Below are positions 48,991 to 60,494 of a stretch of DNA of 64,000 nt, in pieces; position 1 is the stretch's first letter; each line of letters begins with the position of its first letter. Position numbers and translations under genes: made by a program. Below the pieces are notes generated by a model. The model ran no database searches. It was not told the origin of the DNA and worked only from the letters and a program-made list of their open reading frames with translations. This DNA comes from Chlorocebus sabaeus (lineage: Eukaryota > Chordata > Mammalia > Primates > Cercopithecidae), in NCBI RefSeq assembly GCF_047675955.1, contig NC_132913.1, positions 75,573,236-75,637,235 on the forward strand. The letters run 5' to 3'.

Positions 48991-50214
48991 AGACTGAGAA
49001 AGGCTAATGTATTAGAATTGTTTTCAGTGTGGATGTTAAAAGCATGGAGATTGGGTTGGAGAGAAACGTAGCCAATAACTGGGAAACCTAAAGAAAGTGA
49101 TAGAGACATTAGAGAAGCAGTTATTGATGGCAACATTTGAAGTAACAAGACCTCCTACATTACTGTGATTGACTTGTGCATATTAGTTTTTTGCATAAGA
49201 ATGCAATAAACATGCTTGAGATGCTTTCTTTATGAGATCATGACCTTCATTCATGGCAACTAAGGAAGTCACTACACTGGGGAAGCTAGGCAAGGGAGAC
49301 CAGAGAATACAAAGTGCTGCAATTCTCAGAGGATTACTGTTCTTTTGGAAATGATTGCTTAGAGATTGTCCTGGGGCCCCCCTCTGCCCTTACAGAATAG
49401 GAGTACCCTCTGGTGACCTTTTCTTGTTTTAAAAGGGAGCCACATTCTTGTGGGTTTTTGAATGAGAATAAATGCTGCTTGGTATGGAAATTATCATAAA
49501 GGAACTCTGCTTATGGAAGAGTTTGGAAATTATAATAGAAAATATAACTTGGCTCACAGCAGATATAAAATGAGGGAGAGAATGTATATCTAGATAATTC
49601 AATTTCCAACTCCCACTTGTGCTGAAATAATCAGATAAAGTAAAAATAGCACCCTTCCTTAATTTGTCTCTCTCTATTAAGATCTTCATAGCATCTGTAC
49701 CCTTTCCCTAATCTATTTTCTTATACCTATGAGTTGACACCAAAATGGATTTTTTGAACAAGAGAGTAAAGATAATAAGAATAGTATTTAAAGTGCTATG
49801 TCCTAAGCATCATGCTAAATGTTTTTTACAGTTTACAAATTATAAAGAAACTTGTCTGTCTCCATAGCCAGAAAGCAGTGGAACCAGGGCAGTTGGTAGG
49901 ATGGGAAGTAATGTGTCTCAACCACCGTCCTAGCTGAAAAAGTGTGCCGTTGAATGCCAACTGGACAATTAAGCCAGCTTTGGTAGTTCTCTTTACAAGT
50001 GAGAATGTAACACCTTTGAATTACCTGAATTCCTAGATTCCTGGCAGATGCTTGTTTCCTTCTTTTTTGTCCCTCTGATGGCACAATGAGCTACTCATTT
50101 CCTGCTCTTAGGCATAGCTACTTGTACATCCTGTATGATAAGACATTTGTTCATTTTATCCGCTTCAGTTAGATAAAGCATAAAAACTAATGCATTGTTT
50201 AAGGAAAAACTCTC
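48991..50214. other. Non-coding stretch, nothing identified
   Basis: About 1.2 kb. A weak MIR/L2-like segment near 49780-49870 is too diverged to call. No gene seen. Confidence 0.45.
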
Positions 50215-51050
50215 AAACTATGTTTTTCCTCTGCTCTCATACAACAACAATCAGCACAGAAGACTTCTGTGACCAAATATGTGTTTTTTTTTCCCCCCGT
50301 CAATGAACAGTGGACAGCAAATGAGTGTCCTCTAATTCAATTCTGACATTACCTATCTAGAGATAATGTTGGATCCCACACGTTGAGGGCTCATTTCCCA
50401 AGACTGCCCCTCATCCCCCTCCAACACTTGTTGGAAATCCGGGCCTCTGAAACTTCTGACCGACTGCCTTCAAGCTGGGGTTCCCATGATTCCCTCTTTG
50501 GATTTGATTAATTCGCTGAATCAGCTCACAGAATGCAAGGAAACACTTACTTATGTTTACCAGTTTATTATAAAGGATAATAGAAAGGATGCAGATGAAG
50601 AGATGCATATAGGGCGAGGTATAGGGACTTACATGCCTTCCCTGGGTGGGCCACCCTCCAAGAACCTCTACATGTTTCAGCTATCCAGAAGGATGCTCTC
50701 TGGACTCTTTTTGGGTTTTGAGGGAGGCTTCATTATATAGGCATGATTGACAACCGTGTAGAAATGTGACTGGACAAAGCATATGATCTAAACCCAGACA
50801 GGCCTGTCCGTTCAGACTTTTCTTGGCTCCTCTGTGTAGCATTCCTTCCTTTAGGGTATGGGGGAGGACTCTATCTGTAATGAGTGTTTTGATTCACAAT
50901 CAAATTAGAGTCCTGCTTGGACAGGTAAAGGACGGACAGGAGGTCAGAGAGGTTTCCTGAGGCCTAAAGTGCCCCAGCATTGTAACAAGGACTATGAAAG
51001 TTGGGAGACAGGAACTGTGGATGAAAAACAATATATTTGGTGATACCACA
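50215..51050 (-). mobile_element. LTR-like element (family not named), copy 2
   Basis: Read on the minus strand it begins TGTGGTATCACC and contains CTATATAATGAAGCC, CCTTTATAATAAACTGG, GCGAATTAATCAAATCC and GTCAGAATTGAATTAGAGG. It ends CAGAAGTCTTCTGT ... GCAGAGGAAAAACAT. The order and wording match copy 1 at 4099-4744 but copy 2 is longer (about 835 bp). TATA-like and AATAAA signals at LTR-like spacing favour an ERV LTR. The 84-codon plus frame at 50486-50740 is inside it and not a gene. Confidence 0.6.
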
Positions 51051-51149
51051 CCCATTGACTATGTTCTGTCTGCATATTGCTTTGACTTTTGCCTGATGTG
51101 ATTTGTCAGGATAGTTAAAATGTTAGGTGAGATAGTTTCATTTCTTCTT

Positions 51150-51464
51150 TTTTAAAAAAATTTTCAAAATTTATTTTCGAGATAGTCTCGTTCTCTCGCT
51201 CAGTCTGGAGTGGAGTGGCGCGGTCTCAGCTCACTGCTGCCTCTGCCTCCCGGGTTCATGTGATTCTCTTGCTTCCTTGCTTCTTTCTGAGTAGCTGGGA
51301 TTACAGGCATGTGCCACCACGCCTGCCTCATTTTTGTATTTTTAGTAGAGATGGGATTTCACCATGTTGGCCAGGCTGGTCTTGAATTCCTGACCTCAAG
51401 TGTTCCGCCCGCCTCAGCCTCCCAAAGTGCTGGGATTATAGGTGTGAGCCACCGTGCCTGGCCT
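51150..51464 (-). mobile_element. Alu (S/J), minus strand
   Basis: Reverse Alu from CGAGATAGTCTCGTTCTCTC to GCCACCGTGCCTGGCC. ATTTCTTCTT on both sides (51140-51149 and 51466-51475) is the target-site duplication. Confidence 0.94.
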
Positions 51465-51475
51465 GATTTCTTCTT

Positions 51476-54139
51476 AATCCCATTTTTCCTCCTTGGTTTT
51501 GTCAAATGATAAGGTTTGGGTAAATAAAACCTAAGATATAAAATTACTAATATCAATAGTTTCTAATTGTTCAACATGTACTTTTCACTTAAGTATTTGA
51601 CAACATTTTTCTTCACTGAGAAGATGGACTAGATAACCTCAGAGAACATTTCAGCCCTTAGGGTAGTCTAAGTTTTAACTTTAAATAGTTTTTTTTTTTT
51701 CTTTTTTTAAAGAAACCTAAAACCGATTTCTTAATCAAAATACCATATTCAAAGTTGTCCTAATTTTGGCAGTTGAGTTCATCATTTTGTCTTTCTTTGG
51801 TAACTTAAACTGTTAGACATTTGATCTCTTGTGGTATTTCTTGCTGGGGTATTATAAAAAGGTTCTCTTGGCAGGGGATTTGACATTCTAGTTGTGAGGG
51901 AAGATTTCTTGGTAGAAAGCAATGAGAGTGAGCAGAGAGTGGTTCAAGTGTGTAAGCAGGAGGAGAGAATGTATGGTTTAGCTACAGAATAGGAGACTGA
52001 AAATAGAGCTAGAGAATAGGGTAGAAAGAAAAGAGGGACTAAAATTGCTGGAGATGAAGCCAATGAGTCAGGGAGTCATCTTGTCAGACTTTGCAATCCA
52101 AAGTTTGTACTTCATTCTAAGAGCAATTCAAAACCATTTAACAAAGGTTATAATGGAGTTGGTGACAAGATGTCATCATCTGCGTTTTAGAAAGAGCTGA
52201 GTTGATGTCTACCAATATGTCTAGGCAAGAGGAGGTGGAAGCCTAGTTTAGAGGGATGACCATGGGAAATGACTTTATTCCAGAAATATTAAAGAGGAAA
52301 TAATGTTTTGTACTTTTTGTATATTTGATGACTATCAATAATTGTGGGAGGGAGACAGTAGGATGTAGGCAGGAGAATGGTGTACATCTTGATTCTGAGT
52401 TTTCTGGTTTTGGTAACTTGGATGTTTGTACCATTTATCAACAGAATAAATACAATAGAAGCAGAATTATTGAAGGAAAAGAATGATTTTGTAGGTGGTC
52501 AATAAATGATAGCTAGTATTATTGTGTCGTGAAACTATAATTTTTGGATTGTTGTATTTAAATTTTACAGTAAAATTATATGCTATTTTCATTGTGATGA
52601 ACAAATATGATATTTTATGAAAATAAATTTATCCACAATGATAAATACAGGTAGAACAACTTCAACATAGTATGTAATTTGTGACTTAGAAAAGATATAA
52701 ATTAGGATACAGAATTAATTTGTTTTGACATATCTCCGTCAAAAAGTTGTATATTTTCAGAAGAAAATACACACCAGTTTAAAACATTGTATAATTTGAA
52801 GTGAGATACATCTCCTTTTTCGATAATTTTTTTTACACAAATAAAATATGGTAGAAGGAAGTTTATAATTTAAAATATTAATATGAAACAAAATAAGAAA
52901 GCCTTAATCCTAAAATTATGTATGAGAAAGCTACTAAGATTTTTAGTTTACATGGGTCAGTAGTTTTCTTTTTAATTGTATAATTAATTTATGCTGCTGA
53001 AACACATTTAAGAATACTGAAGTTTAGTATAAAGGAAAAAAGGCTAGTTTCCCTGAATGTTTTGATTTGCATTCTCCTTTATTGTTTAATTATAATTGAG
53101 GTCATGTGCCCCACACTGGTTTGTAGACTAAGTTCTTTTCACATAATGTACTGTGATGTACAGCCATTGATTTAGGCGTATGTACTGATATGGGAGCAGG
53201 AAGAACTTCAGGAGGAGAATCCTGTGGATCTCATTTCGTGAATTCAAATTTGTAGTACTATTAAAGATAAATATGAAATGCTGTGGATTGATAACATCTT
53301 AACAGAAAATTAGTAATAAGAGAAACATGAATCATTTGGCAGTGGTTTTTGTCGGAATCAATAGGCCAGCAATTTTTCACCAGTAGACAAGGATGAGTAC
53401 ATTATAAACTGGGTGTCATTGTGCCAGTCCTGCCCCTGGGCTTTATCTCTCACTCAGCACTCTCAAGAGTTGTTTCATTTTTCAGTCCAATAACTATGTT
53501 CATGATTACTAAGGCCTACAGTCTGAATCATTTAGGTCTTTTTTTTTTTTTCCGGGTGGCGTGCATTAGCATCCACATGTGTTCAGACTCAACTAATTTG
53601 ATTATGAGGAGAGACTGTCTGCAACTGTCTTCCTGACATCAGCACCGTCATTAAAGTAACTTAACATTGTGGACAGAATCTATTTTTTTAGGTTTGGTAT
53701 TTTAAATGCATCATTTCCATCAAGGGCTAATGGCAAGCTGCATTCTGCTTTGTAAATTTACATGGGAAAGTCATTATCACAGAAAAATGTTTTAGAAACT
53801 AATTCTCCTCAGTATTAAAATGAAAACATTACAAAAAAAGCTTCTGACCATATTTTCCCCAACATTTTTAAAAGGTTAAAATTTGAAAAACAAATATGTG
53901 AGTGCGTGTATGTGTGTGCGTATGAGAGAGAACAAGCCCACAAAACAGAAATGCACAAGAGCTTTGTTTTTTGTACCCCCTTTACATCTTATGTACTGAA
54001 CTTCTGCAAGTTCAGTGCAAAAGATGAAGTGAAGTATATAGTCTGTGAGATGTTATAGAATGCCAAGATGAGTTATTAAAGACTTACTGAGATACAGTAA
54101 GTCTGTAGACCTTGCTCCTTACCAGACATTCCCATGGTG
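51476..54139. other. AT-rich non-coding stretch; one ancient retroelement-like part
   Basis: Bases 51880-52240 (GAGTGAGCAGAGAGTGG, TTTGTACTTCATTCTAAGAG, AGAAAGAGCTGAGTTG) resemble an ancient mammalian retroelement that I cannot name. The rest is unassigned. A short TG-rich run lies at 53897-53930. Confidence 0.4.
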
Positions 54140-54340
54140 TGTAGCCTTACTCCTGGCTCTATCGCTTGCTAGTAAAGGGTCTTAAGAACTCTTATTTAGC
54201 TCTGAGATTATTCAGAGATTATTTAGCTTTTCTAGAATTTTTTCTTGAATGTAAAATCAGGATAATGGCCTGAACCTTGTATGCATCACTGAGAGGTATA
54301 AAAGAGAGTATCCGCAGTGGTACTTGTACATTCATGGAGC
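54140..54340 (+). mobile_element. MIR, plus strand
   Basis: TCCTGGCTCTATCGCTTGCT, then GAATGTAAAATCAGGATAAT, CACTGAGAGGTATAAAAGAG follow the MIR core and 3' half in order. Diverged. Confidence 0.6.
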
Positions 54341-54609
54341 TTTTTTGTGTGCTCCCTCCCTTAGCCCCAGATTATTAGAGTTTGTATTTCTCTGTTTAGC
54401 TTGGAGAGCAGGCAGCATCAGATTTTCTTGTTTTCCATCTATCAGATCACCATGAAGCTCCTAAAAATCCATTGTTAACATTTATATTGTTACTTTGTTG
54501 TTCTTGAAATTGTTCCTTTTCACAGTTTGAATCCAGTGGCATTTTTCTTTTTGATCCTGTAGTTTGGGAGATGTAACATCATGAATGATCTCCATCTTAA
54601 GAAGGAATT

Positions 54610-54907
54610 GGCCAGGCTTGGTGGCTCACATCTGTAATCCCAGCACTTTGGGAGGTTGAGGTGGGCAGGTTGCTTGAGCTAGCAGTTCAAGACCAGTCTG
54701 GGCAACATGGTGAAACCCTGTCTCTACAAAAAATACAAAAAATAGTCTGGCATGGGTATGTGCACCTGTGGTCCCACCTACTCAGGAGGCTGAGGTGGGA
54801 GGACTGCTTGAGCCTGGGAGGTTGAGGCTGCAGTGAGCCAAGATTGCCCCACTGCACTTCATTCTGGGCAACAGAGTGAGACCCTCTCTCAAAATAAATA
54901 AATAAAC
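54610..54907 (+). mobile_element. AluJ, plus strand
   Basis: Begins GGCCAGGCTTGGTGGCTCAC. AluJ-type GTTGCTTGAGCTAGCAGTTC and GAGGCTGCAGTGAGCCAAGA; tail turned into (AAAT)n. Flanks AAGAAGGAATT and AAGAAAAAATT approximate the duplication. Confidence 0.94.
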
Positions 54908-55839
54908 AAGAAAAAATTAAGCTATAGTATGTTGAGATTCTATCTCACTATAAGAAAGAAACTTCTGATAATGGATCAAGATTGATTATGCAATAATGAT
55001 ACTCTGTTACTGAACCTTTTTGGAGAAAGGCTGAGTAACTACGGGTCAGGGCTATTGTTGAAGAGTATCCCATAGCTTGTTTGTAGCTTAAGACAGTGAG
55101 TGAAAAAAAATTTTAAATCCAACTGTGGTAATTGAAATTTAAATTGAGTGATCAATCTTGTGGAATAATGTTTGTAAAATAAGGGAGAGTCAATAATTGT
55201 GTGCTAAGTGGCTGAAGACTGCTGGACTTCCTGCTTTTACTATACAGACCTTCATTCATTCAACATACTTTTTAAAGCTTATTTTTTGTTATGTGCTAAC
55301 TGCTGTGCTAGATTCCTCCAAGGTATTCTTAATGTCAGAGAAGAGTGGATTTATAAGCTTAATCTGCCTTCTGCAAGTGTACTTCCTTTGAAGTCTTAAA
55401 TTCATTAGAATCTAGCCTTCTGCTTCATAAAGTTTGTTTTAAAGTAAACCTACAATGAGGCAATTTCAATCCTCTAGGAATATGGGGTATTAATTTCTGT
55501 GACTTCATTTACTCCTCAACTCTGTTACATTTCCTAAGTGTTTATGTGCCTCTGTTAGAGTTCTGTGGCTGTGGACTCTGGAGAACCATTCAAGGTTTTT
55601 AAGCAAAATAAAAGGAAGGGAAAAAGAAGAAAGGAACATGATACACTTTGCACTTACAAAACCTCACAGCATTGAGCAAGACAGAATGAAGAGTTATGAG
55701 AATAAAGCAATATAAGTAAATTAGAAAATGTTAAAATAGTCTAGATTAGAGAAGATGAAGACCTGAATCTAAGAAATATCAAGGAGGTTGAAGAAGAATC
55801 AATCGGGGTGATGTTTAATTTATATAAATTGTTGGTTGT

Positions 55840-56136
55840 TTTTTTTTTTTTTTTTTTTTTTGAGACAAAGTCTCTCTCTGTTGCCCAGGCTGGAGTGCAA
55901 TTGTGTGATCTCTGCTCTCTGCAACCTCCGCATCCTGGGTTCAAGCGAGCGATTCTCTTGCCTCAGCCTCCCGAGTAGCTTGGACTACAGGCACCTGCCA
56001 ACATGCCCAGCTAATTTTTGTATTTTTAGTAGAGACGGGTTTTCACCATGTTGGCCAGGATGGTCTTTATGTCTTGACCTTGTGATCTGCCCGCCTTGGC
56101 CTCCCAAAGTGCTGGGATTACAGGTGTGAACTACCG
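55840..56136 (-). mobile_element. AluS, minus strand
   Basis: Reverse Alu after a T tract, GAGACAAAGTCTCTCTCTGT to GTGTGAACTACCGCAC. It carries a small duplication GCGAGCGATTC in the left part. Target site not clear. Confidence 0.92.
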
Positions 56137-56339
56137 CACATTGTGGAGTTACCTTTTCCTTTTTGTGACTTCATCTTGAGCTTTGCTGATTCTGACACCG
56201 TTTTGAATTTGACCACTCATTTAAAAGAAGTAGAGATACCTAGAAATAAGTATGAGTAGATGTATCCAATTTTAACAAAATTGATTTTCTCAGTTACTGA
56301 AAATTATTTACTATAAAGTTATCTTAATATTTAGAAAGC

Positions 56340-56640
56340 ATTTTATGATAAACATTATAAACATGTTTAATATTTATATTTATATATTTATAAATCTAAT
56401 ATTTATATGTATATAATAAAATGTAAATAAATATAACAAATTTAATATTTATATGTATATACATATAAGTATACATGTATAAGTATATGTACTATAATAC
56501 TTAGACATGTAATACTTAGACTTATATGTAAGTCTAAGTATACACATATATGTACTGTAATACTTAGAAGCATTATATATTATAAATATATATACTTCAC
56601 ATATTTATGATATATATTTTATTGATACACATATACCTTG
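56340..56640. repeat. AT-rich tract with perfect hairpin
   Basis: About 300 bases of TATATT/ATGTAT-type sequence with imperfect internal repeats of TAATACTTAGA. It includes a perfect 13-bp inverted repeat, ATACTTAGACTTA (56512-56524) and its complement (56529-56541), with a 4-base loop TATG. Confidence 0.85.
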
Positions 56641-56901
56641 AATACAATTACTACTAAACATTTCTTAACTCAAACTGGCTTTTTAACAAAATAATTCTGA
56701 TGGAAAAATAAAGAATTGAGAGAAATACAGCATTAATATAGACTTCTAACTACACTTGTAGTGAGGTCTTTATAGACAGCTCCTTTAATATGATTCAAAA
56801 ACACCATACCTAGATTTGCTATTATCTTTCTGTTATGTCATGTCTCTTTATGTTTTTTTCTTTAAAATACCTAAGTACTTTAGAAAATATCTAAGGCTTT
56901 T

Positions 56902-58608
56902 TAAAAAAATTTCTCCTAAAAAACACCTGGATACATGTTCAGAATGTGCAGATTTGTTACACAGATATATGTTTTCCATGGTGGTTTGCTGCACCTATTG
57001 ACCCATCCTCTAAGTTCCCTCCCCTGATCCCCCACCCACCAACAGGCCCTGGTGTGTGTTGTTTCCTTCTCTGTGTCCATGTGTTTTCATTGTTCAGCTC
57101 CCACTTATAAAGGAGAGCATGTGGTATTTGGTTTTCTGTTCCTGTATTAGTTTGCTGAGGATGATGGCTTCCAGCTTCATCCATGTCCCTGCAAAGGACA
57201 TGATCTCATTCGTTTTTATGGCAACATAGTATTCCATGGTGTATATGTACCACCTTTTCTTTATCCAGTCTATAATTGATGGGCATTTGGTTGGTTCCAT
57301 GTCTTTGCTGTTGTGAATAGTGCTGCAATAAACGTATGTATGCATGTGTCTTTATAACAGAATGATTTATATTCCTTTGAGTAAATACCCAGTAATGGGA
57401 TTGCTGGGTCAAATGGTATTTCTGGTTCCAGATTCTTGAGGAATCACCATACTGTCTCCCACAATGGTTGAACTAATTTACATTCCCCCAATGCTGTAAA
57501 AGTGTTCCTATTTCTTCACAGCCTTGCCAGCATCTATTGTTTCCTGACTTTTTAATAACTGCCACATTATTGGCATGTGCATTTCTCTGATGGTCAGTGA
57601 TGTTGAGCTTTTTTTCACATGCTTGTTTGTTGCTTGCATGTCTTCTTTTGAGAAGTGTCTGTTTATATCCTTCACCCACTTTTTGATGGGCTTGTTTGTT
57701 TTTTTCTTGTAAATTTGTTTAACTTCCTTGTAAACTCTGGATATTAGCCCTTTGTCAGATGGGTAGATGGCAAAAATTTTCTCCCATTCTGTAGGTTGCC
57801 TGTTCACTCTGATGATAGTTTCTTTTGCCGTACAGAAGCTCTTTAGTTTAATTAGAACCCATTTGTCAATTTTGGCTTCTGTTGCAATTGCTTTTGATGT
57901 TTTTGTCATGAAGTCTTTGTCCATGCCTATGTCCTGAATGGTATTGCCTAGGTTTTCTCCTAGGGTTTTTGTGGTCTGGAATTTTACATTTAAGTTTTGA
58001 ATCCATCTTGAGTTAATTTTTGTATCAGGTGTAAGGAAGGGGGCTAGTTTCAGTTTTATGCATATAGCTAGCCAGTTTTGCCAGCACCATTTACTGAATA
58101 GGAGATCCCTTACCCGTTGGTTGTTTTTGTCAGGTTTGTTGAAGATCAGATGGTTGTATATTTGTGGGGTTACTTCTGAAGTCTCTGTTCTGCTCCATTG
58201 GTCTATATGTCTGTTTTGATACCAGTACCTTGCTGTTTTGGTTACTGTAGCCTTGTAGTATAGTTTGAAGTCAGATAGCATGATGCCTTCAGCTTTGCTC
58301 TTTTTGCTTAGGATTGTCTTGGCTATATGGGGTGTTCTTTGATTCCATATGAAATTTGAAGTAGTTTTCTCTAATTCTGTGAAGAATGTCAATGGTACTT
58401 TGATGGGAATGTCATTGAATCTATAAATTACTTTGGGCACTATAAATTACTTTGGGCAGAATGGCCATTTTCGCAATATTGATTTTTCCTATCCGTGGGG
58501 ATGGAGTGTTTTGCCTTTTGTTTGCATCCTCTCTTATTTCCTTGAGAATTGGTATATAGTTCTCCTTGAAGAGGTCCTTTACATCCCTTGTAATCTGTAT
58601 TCCTAGGG
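56902..58608 (-). mobile_element. L1P (L1PA8-13-like), minus strand, 5'-truncated
   Basis: On the minus strand the element covers the C-terminal third of ORF2 and the 3' UTR (antisense GGTTTGCTGCACCTATTGAC, CCACCAACAGGCCCTGGTGT). It is flanked by CTAAGGCTTTT on both sides (56891-56901 and 58616-58626), in a longer imperfect duplication AAAAT..CTAAGGCTTTT. The 5' truncation is at TATTCCTAGGG. Less diverged than the other L1s here, but not intact. Confidence 0.92.
57094..58440 (-). pseudogene. L1 ORF2 C-terminal remnants (broken)
   Basis: A 310-codon frame (58440-57508) matches the ORF2p region after the reverse transcriptase: the FNDIPIKVPLTFFTELEK, FKLYYKATVTKTARYWY, WCWQNWLAICIKLKL and HFSKEDMQATNKHVKK segments are familiar. 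The rest is in other frames: IKKSGNNRCWQGCEEIGTLL (57679-57473) and the C-terminal WIKKRWYIYTMEYYVAIK (57345-57094). Frameshifts, plus a 19-bp duplication just upstream (58421-58458), show it is dead. This was a retrotransposon reverse transcriptase/endonuclease, not a host gene. Confidence 0.9.
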
Positions 58609-58626
58609 AAAATCCCTAAGGCTTTT

Positions 58627-59265
58627 AATTTTTTTCTTCTTTTAAATTTTCATAAAAAGGAAAATTTAAAAAACAAACCCCAAAATACATAGAAAAGAAT
58701 TATAAAGTAACGTAATAAGACTCCATTCTTGGATCTAGTGCTAACATGAAGTCTTAGCATTGTCTGTAGAGTCATTTTTAGTCATTTTCAGTTGTGGATT
58801 ATTTTGAATTTTCTATATTTTCTATATAGTTCTTGGTACCAACTGGATAGCCTTCAAGTTACTCAATCTGTCTGTATAAAATGGAGGTCAGTTTGGTGAG
58901 AAAAGTCTCTTCACAAAAGTTCCTTAACAAAGTACCAGTAGTACAGTAGGGGAATTGTCTTTGCCCTTAAGAATCATTTTTTAAAACTTGAAATGTCAAA
59001 GTCAAACTTTCTCCTGTACACATTTTTTTCTTTTAATTGTTATTCTGTAAAGTGAAAAATAGAACCCATGTCCTAGTGTCCTAGATCTTTATCCTCCTCC
59101 TCTTCATTTTTCATGATTTAGTTTCTTGCATACTTAACCACCTCTCTCTTCCCACTTTCTCCTGTTCCCAGAAGACTGTAAAATATTTCCTCTAGTAAAA
59201 CTTAACAGTTCACAGAACACTTCATATCTTTGTAAATTGCTTTCTCTATCTAAAGTTCGTGTTTG
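58627..59265. other. AT-rich non-coding stretch
   Basis: No repeat or gene recognised. Confidence 0.45.
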
Positions 59266-59283
59266 CTTTTTTTTTTGAGACAG

Positions 59284-59616
59284 TGTGTTAGTTGGTTTTA
59301 GCACTGTTGATAAAGGCCTACCCAAAACTGAGAACAAAAAGGGTTTAATTGGACTACAGTTCCACATGGCTGGGGAGGCCTCAGGATCATGGTGGAGGCA
59401 AAAGGTGCTTCCTATATGGCAGTGGAAAGAGAAAATGAGAAAGATGTGAAAGTGGAAACCCCTGATAAATCCATCAGGTCTTGTGAGAGTTATTCACTGT
59501 CACAAGAATAGCCCTGGAAAGACTGTCCCCCGTGATTCAGTTACCTTCCTTGGGGTCCCTCCCACAACTTGTGGAAATTCTGGGAGATTTGGTTTGGACA
59601 TGGCCAAACCATGTCA
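59284..59616 (-). mobile_element. MaLR solo LTR (MST type), minus strand
   Basis: 333 bp from TGTGTTAGTTGGTTTTAGCA through GGTTTAATTGGACTACAGTT, CACATGGCTGGGGAGGCCTC and GGTCCCTCCCACAACTTGTG to CCAAACCATGTCA: antisense MST-type LTR. GACAG stands on both sides (59279-59283 and 59617-59621), a perfect 5-bp duplication. A small frame at 59483-59848 runs from the LTR into the Alu and is not a gene. Confidence 0.9.
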
Positions 59617-59624
59617 GACAGCTA

Positions 59625-59927
59625 ATTTTTTTTTTTTTTTTTTGAAATGGAGTCTCGCTCTATTGCCCAGACTGGAGTGCAGTGGTGCAATCTTGGCTCA
59701 CTGCAACCTCTGCCTCCCGGGTTCAAGTGATTCTCCTGTCTCAGCCTCCTCAGTAGCTGAGATTACAAGTGCACACCATCATGTCCGGCTAATTTTCTTG
59801 TATTTTAGTAGAGACGAGGTTTCACCATGTTGGCCAGGCTGGTCTTGAACTACTGACATCAAGTCATCTGCCTGCCTCAGCCTCCCAAAATGTTGGGATT
59901 ATAGGTGTGAGCCACCATGCCAGGTCT
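59625..59927 (-). mobile_element. AluS, minus strand
   Basis: Reverse Alu from T tract and GAAATGGAGTCTCGCTCTAT to GAGCCACCATGCCAGG. It sits in the T-rich joint of an older Alu arm, so the target-site duplication cannot be told from the T run. Confidence 0.94.
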
Positions 59928-60139
59928 TTTTAATTTTTTTTATTTTTAGTAGAAATGAGGTCGCACTATTTTGCCCAGGCTGGTCTCAAACTCTTGAGTT
60001 CAAACAATCCTTTTGTGTTGGTCCCCCAAAGTGCTGTGATTACATGTGTGAGTCACCATACCCCCTGTTCACTTTTTGAAAAATATTAACTGTTATTCAA
60101 AGTTTAGTGTAAATTATTAAAGTTGCTATGATTTAGTAA

Positions 60140-60385
60140 TGCTTTTAATGTCTCAGAGATGTTCCAGGCACTTTTCCCATGTATTAAATCCCTTAATCCT
60201 CAAAATTAGCCTATGAGGTAAATACTTTTATTATCTTTTTGTTTTTTTCCCACTAAAGGGGTTTAAGGCACGAATAGTTTGAGTAACTTGCCCAAGGTCA
60301 CACAGCTAGGATGTAGGCCTCAGCCAAATATGTAGTCATCCAGTGTGTCTCCATAACTTGTGCTTTTACCAACTACAATTTTTTA
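60140..60385 (-). mobile_element. MIR, minus strand, well preserved
   Basis: TTCCAGGCACTTTTCCCATG, TAATCCTCAAAATTAGCCTA, AGTAACTTGCCCAAGGTCAC, ACAGCTAGGATGTAGGCCTC: antisense MIR nearly end to end. Confidence 0.9.
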
Positions 60386-60494
60386 ATAAAACTAACTTTG
60401 TAAAACCTCCTTTGGCTCCACAGGCCAAGTAGATTATACTGTTCTTTGTTGCCAGTCCCACTAATCTTTCTTTATATACCCTTTAAATATATTA

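Larger units (their letters stand above)
59266..60068 (-). mobile_element. Old Alu left arm (FLAM/AluJ), split twice
   Basis: The right part (59930-60068: ATTTTTAGTAGAAATGAGGT, TTGCCCAGGCTGGTCTCAAA, AAGTGCTGTGATTACATG) is an old antisense Alu left arm. TTTTTTTTTTGAGACAG at 59266-59283 plus CTAATTTTT at 59622 appear to be its other end. A MaLR LTR and a younger Alu are inserted within. The original right arm is missing. Confidence 0.6.

Noticed and set aside
57508..58440. 310-codon reverse-transcriptase-like frame as a host gene or new RT system
   Set aside because: It is the ORF2 C-terminus of a 5'-truncated L1P, frameshifted at both ends and flanked by a target-site duplication.
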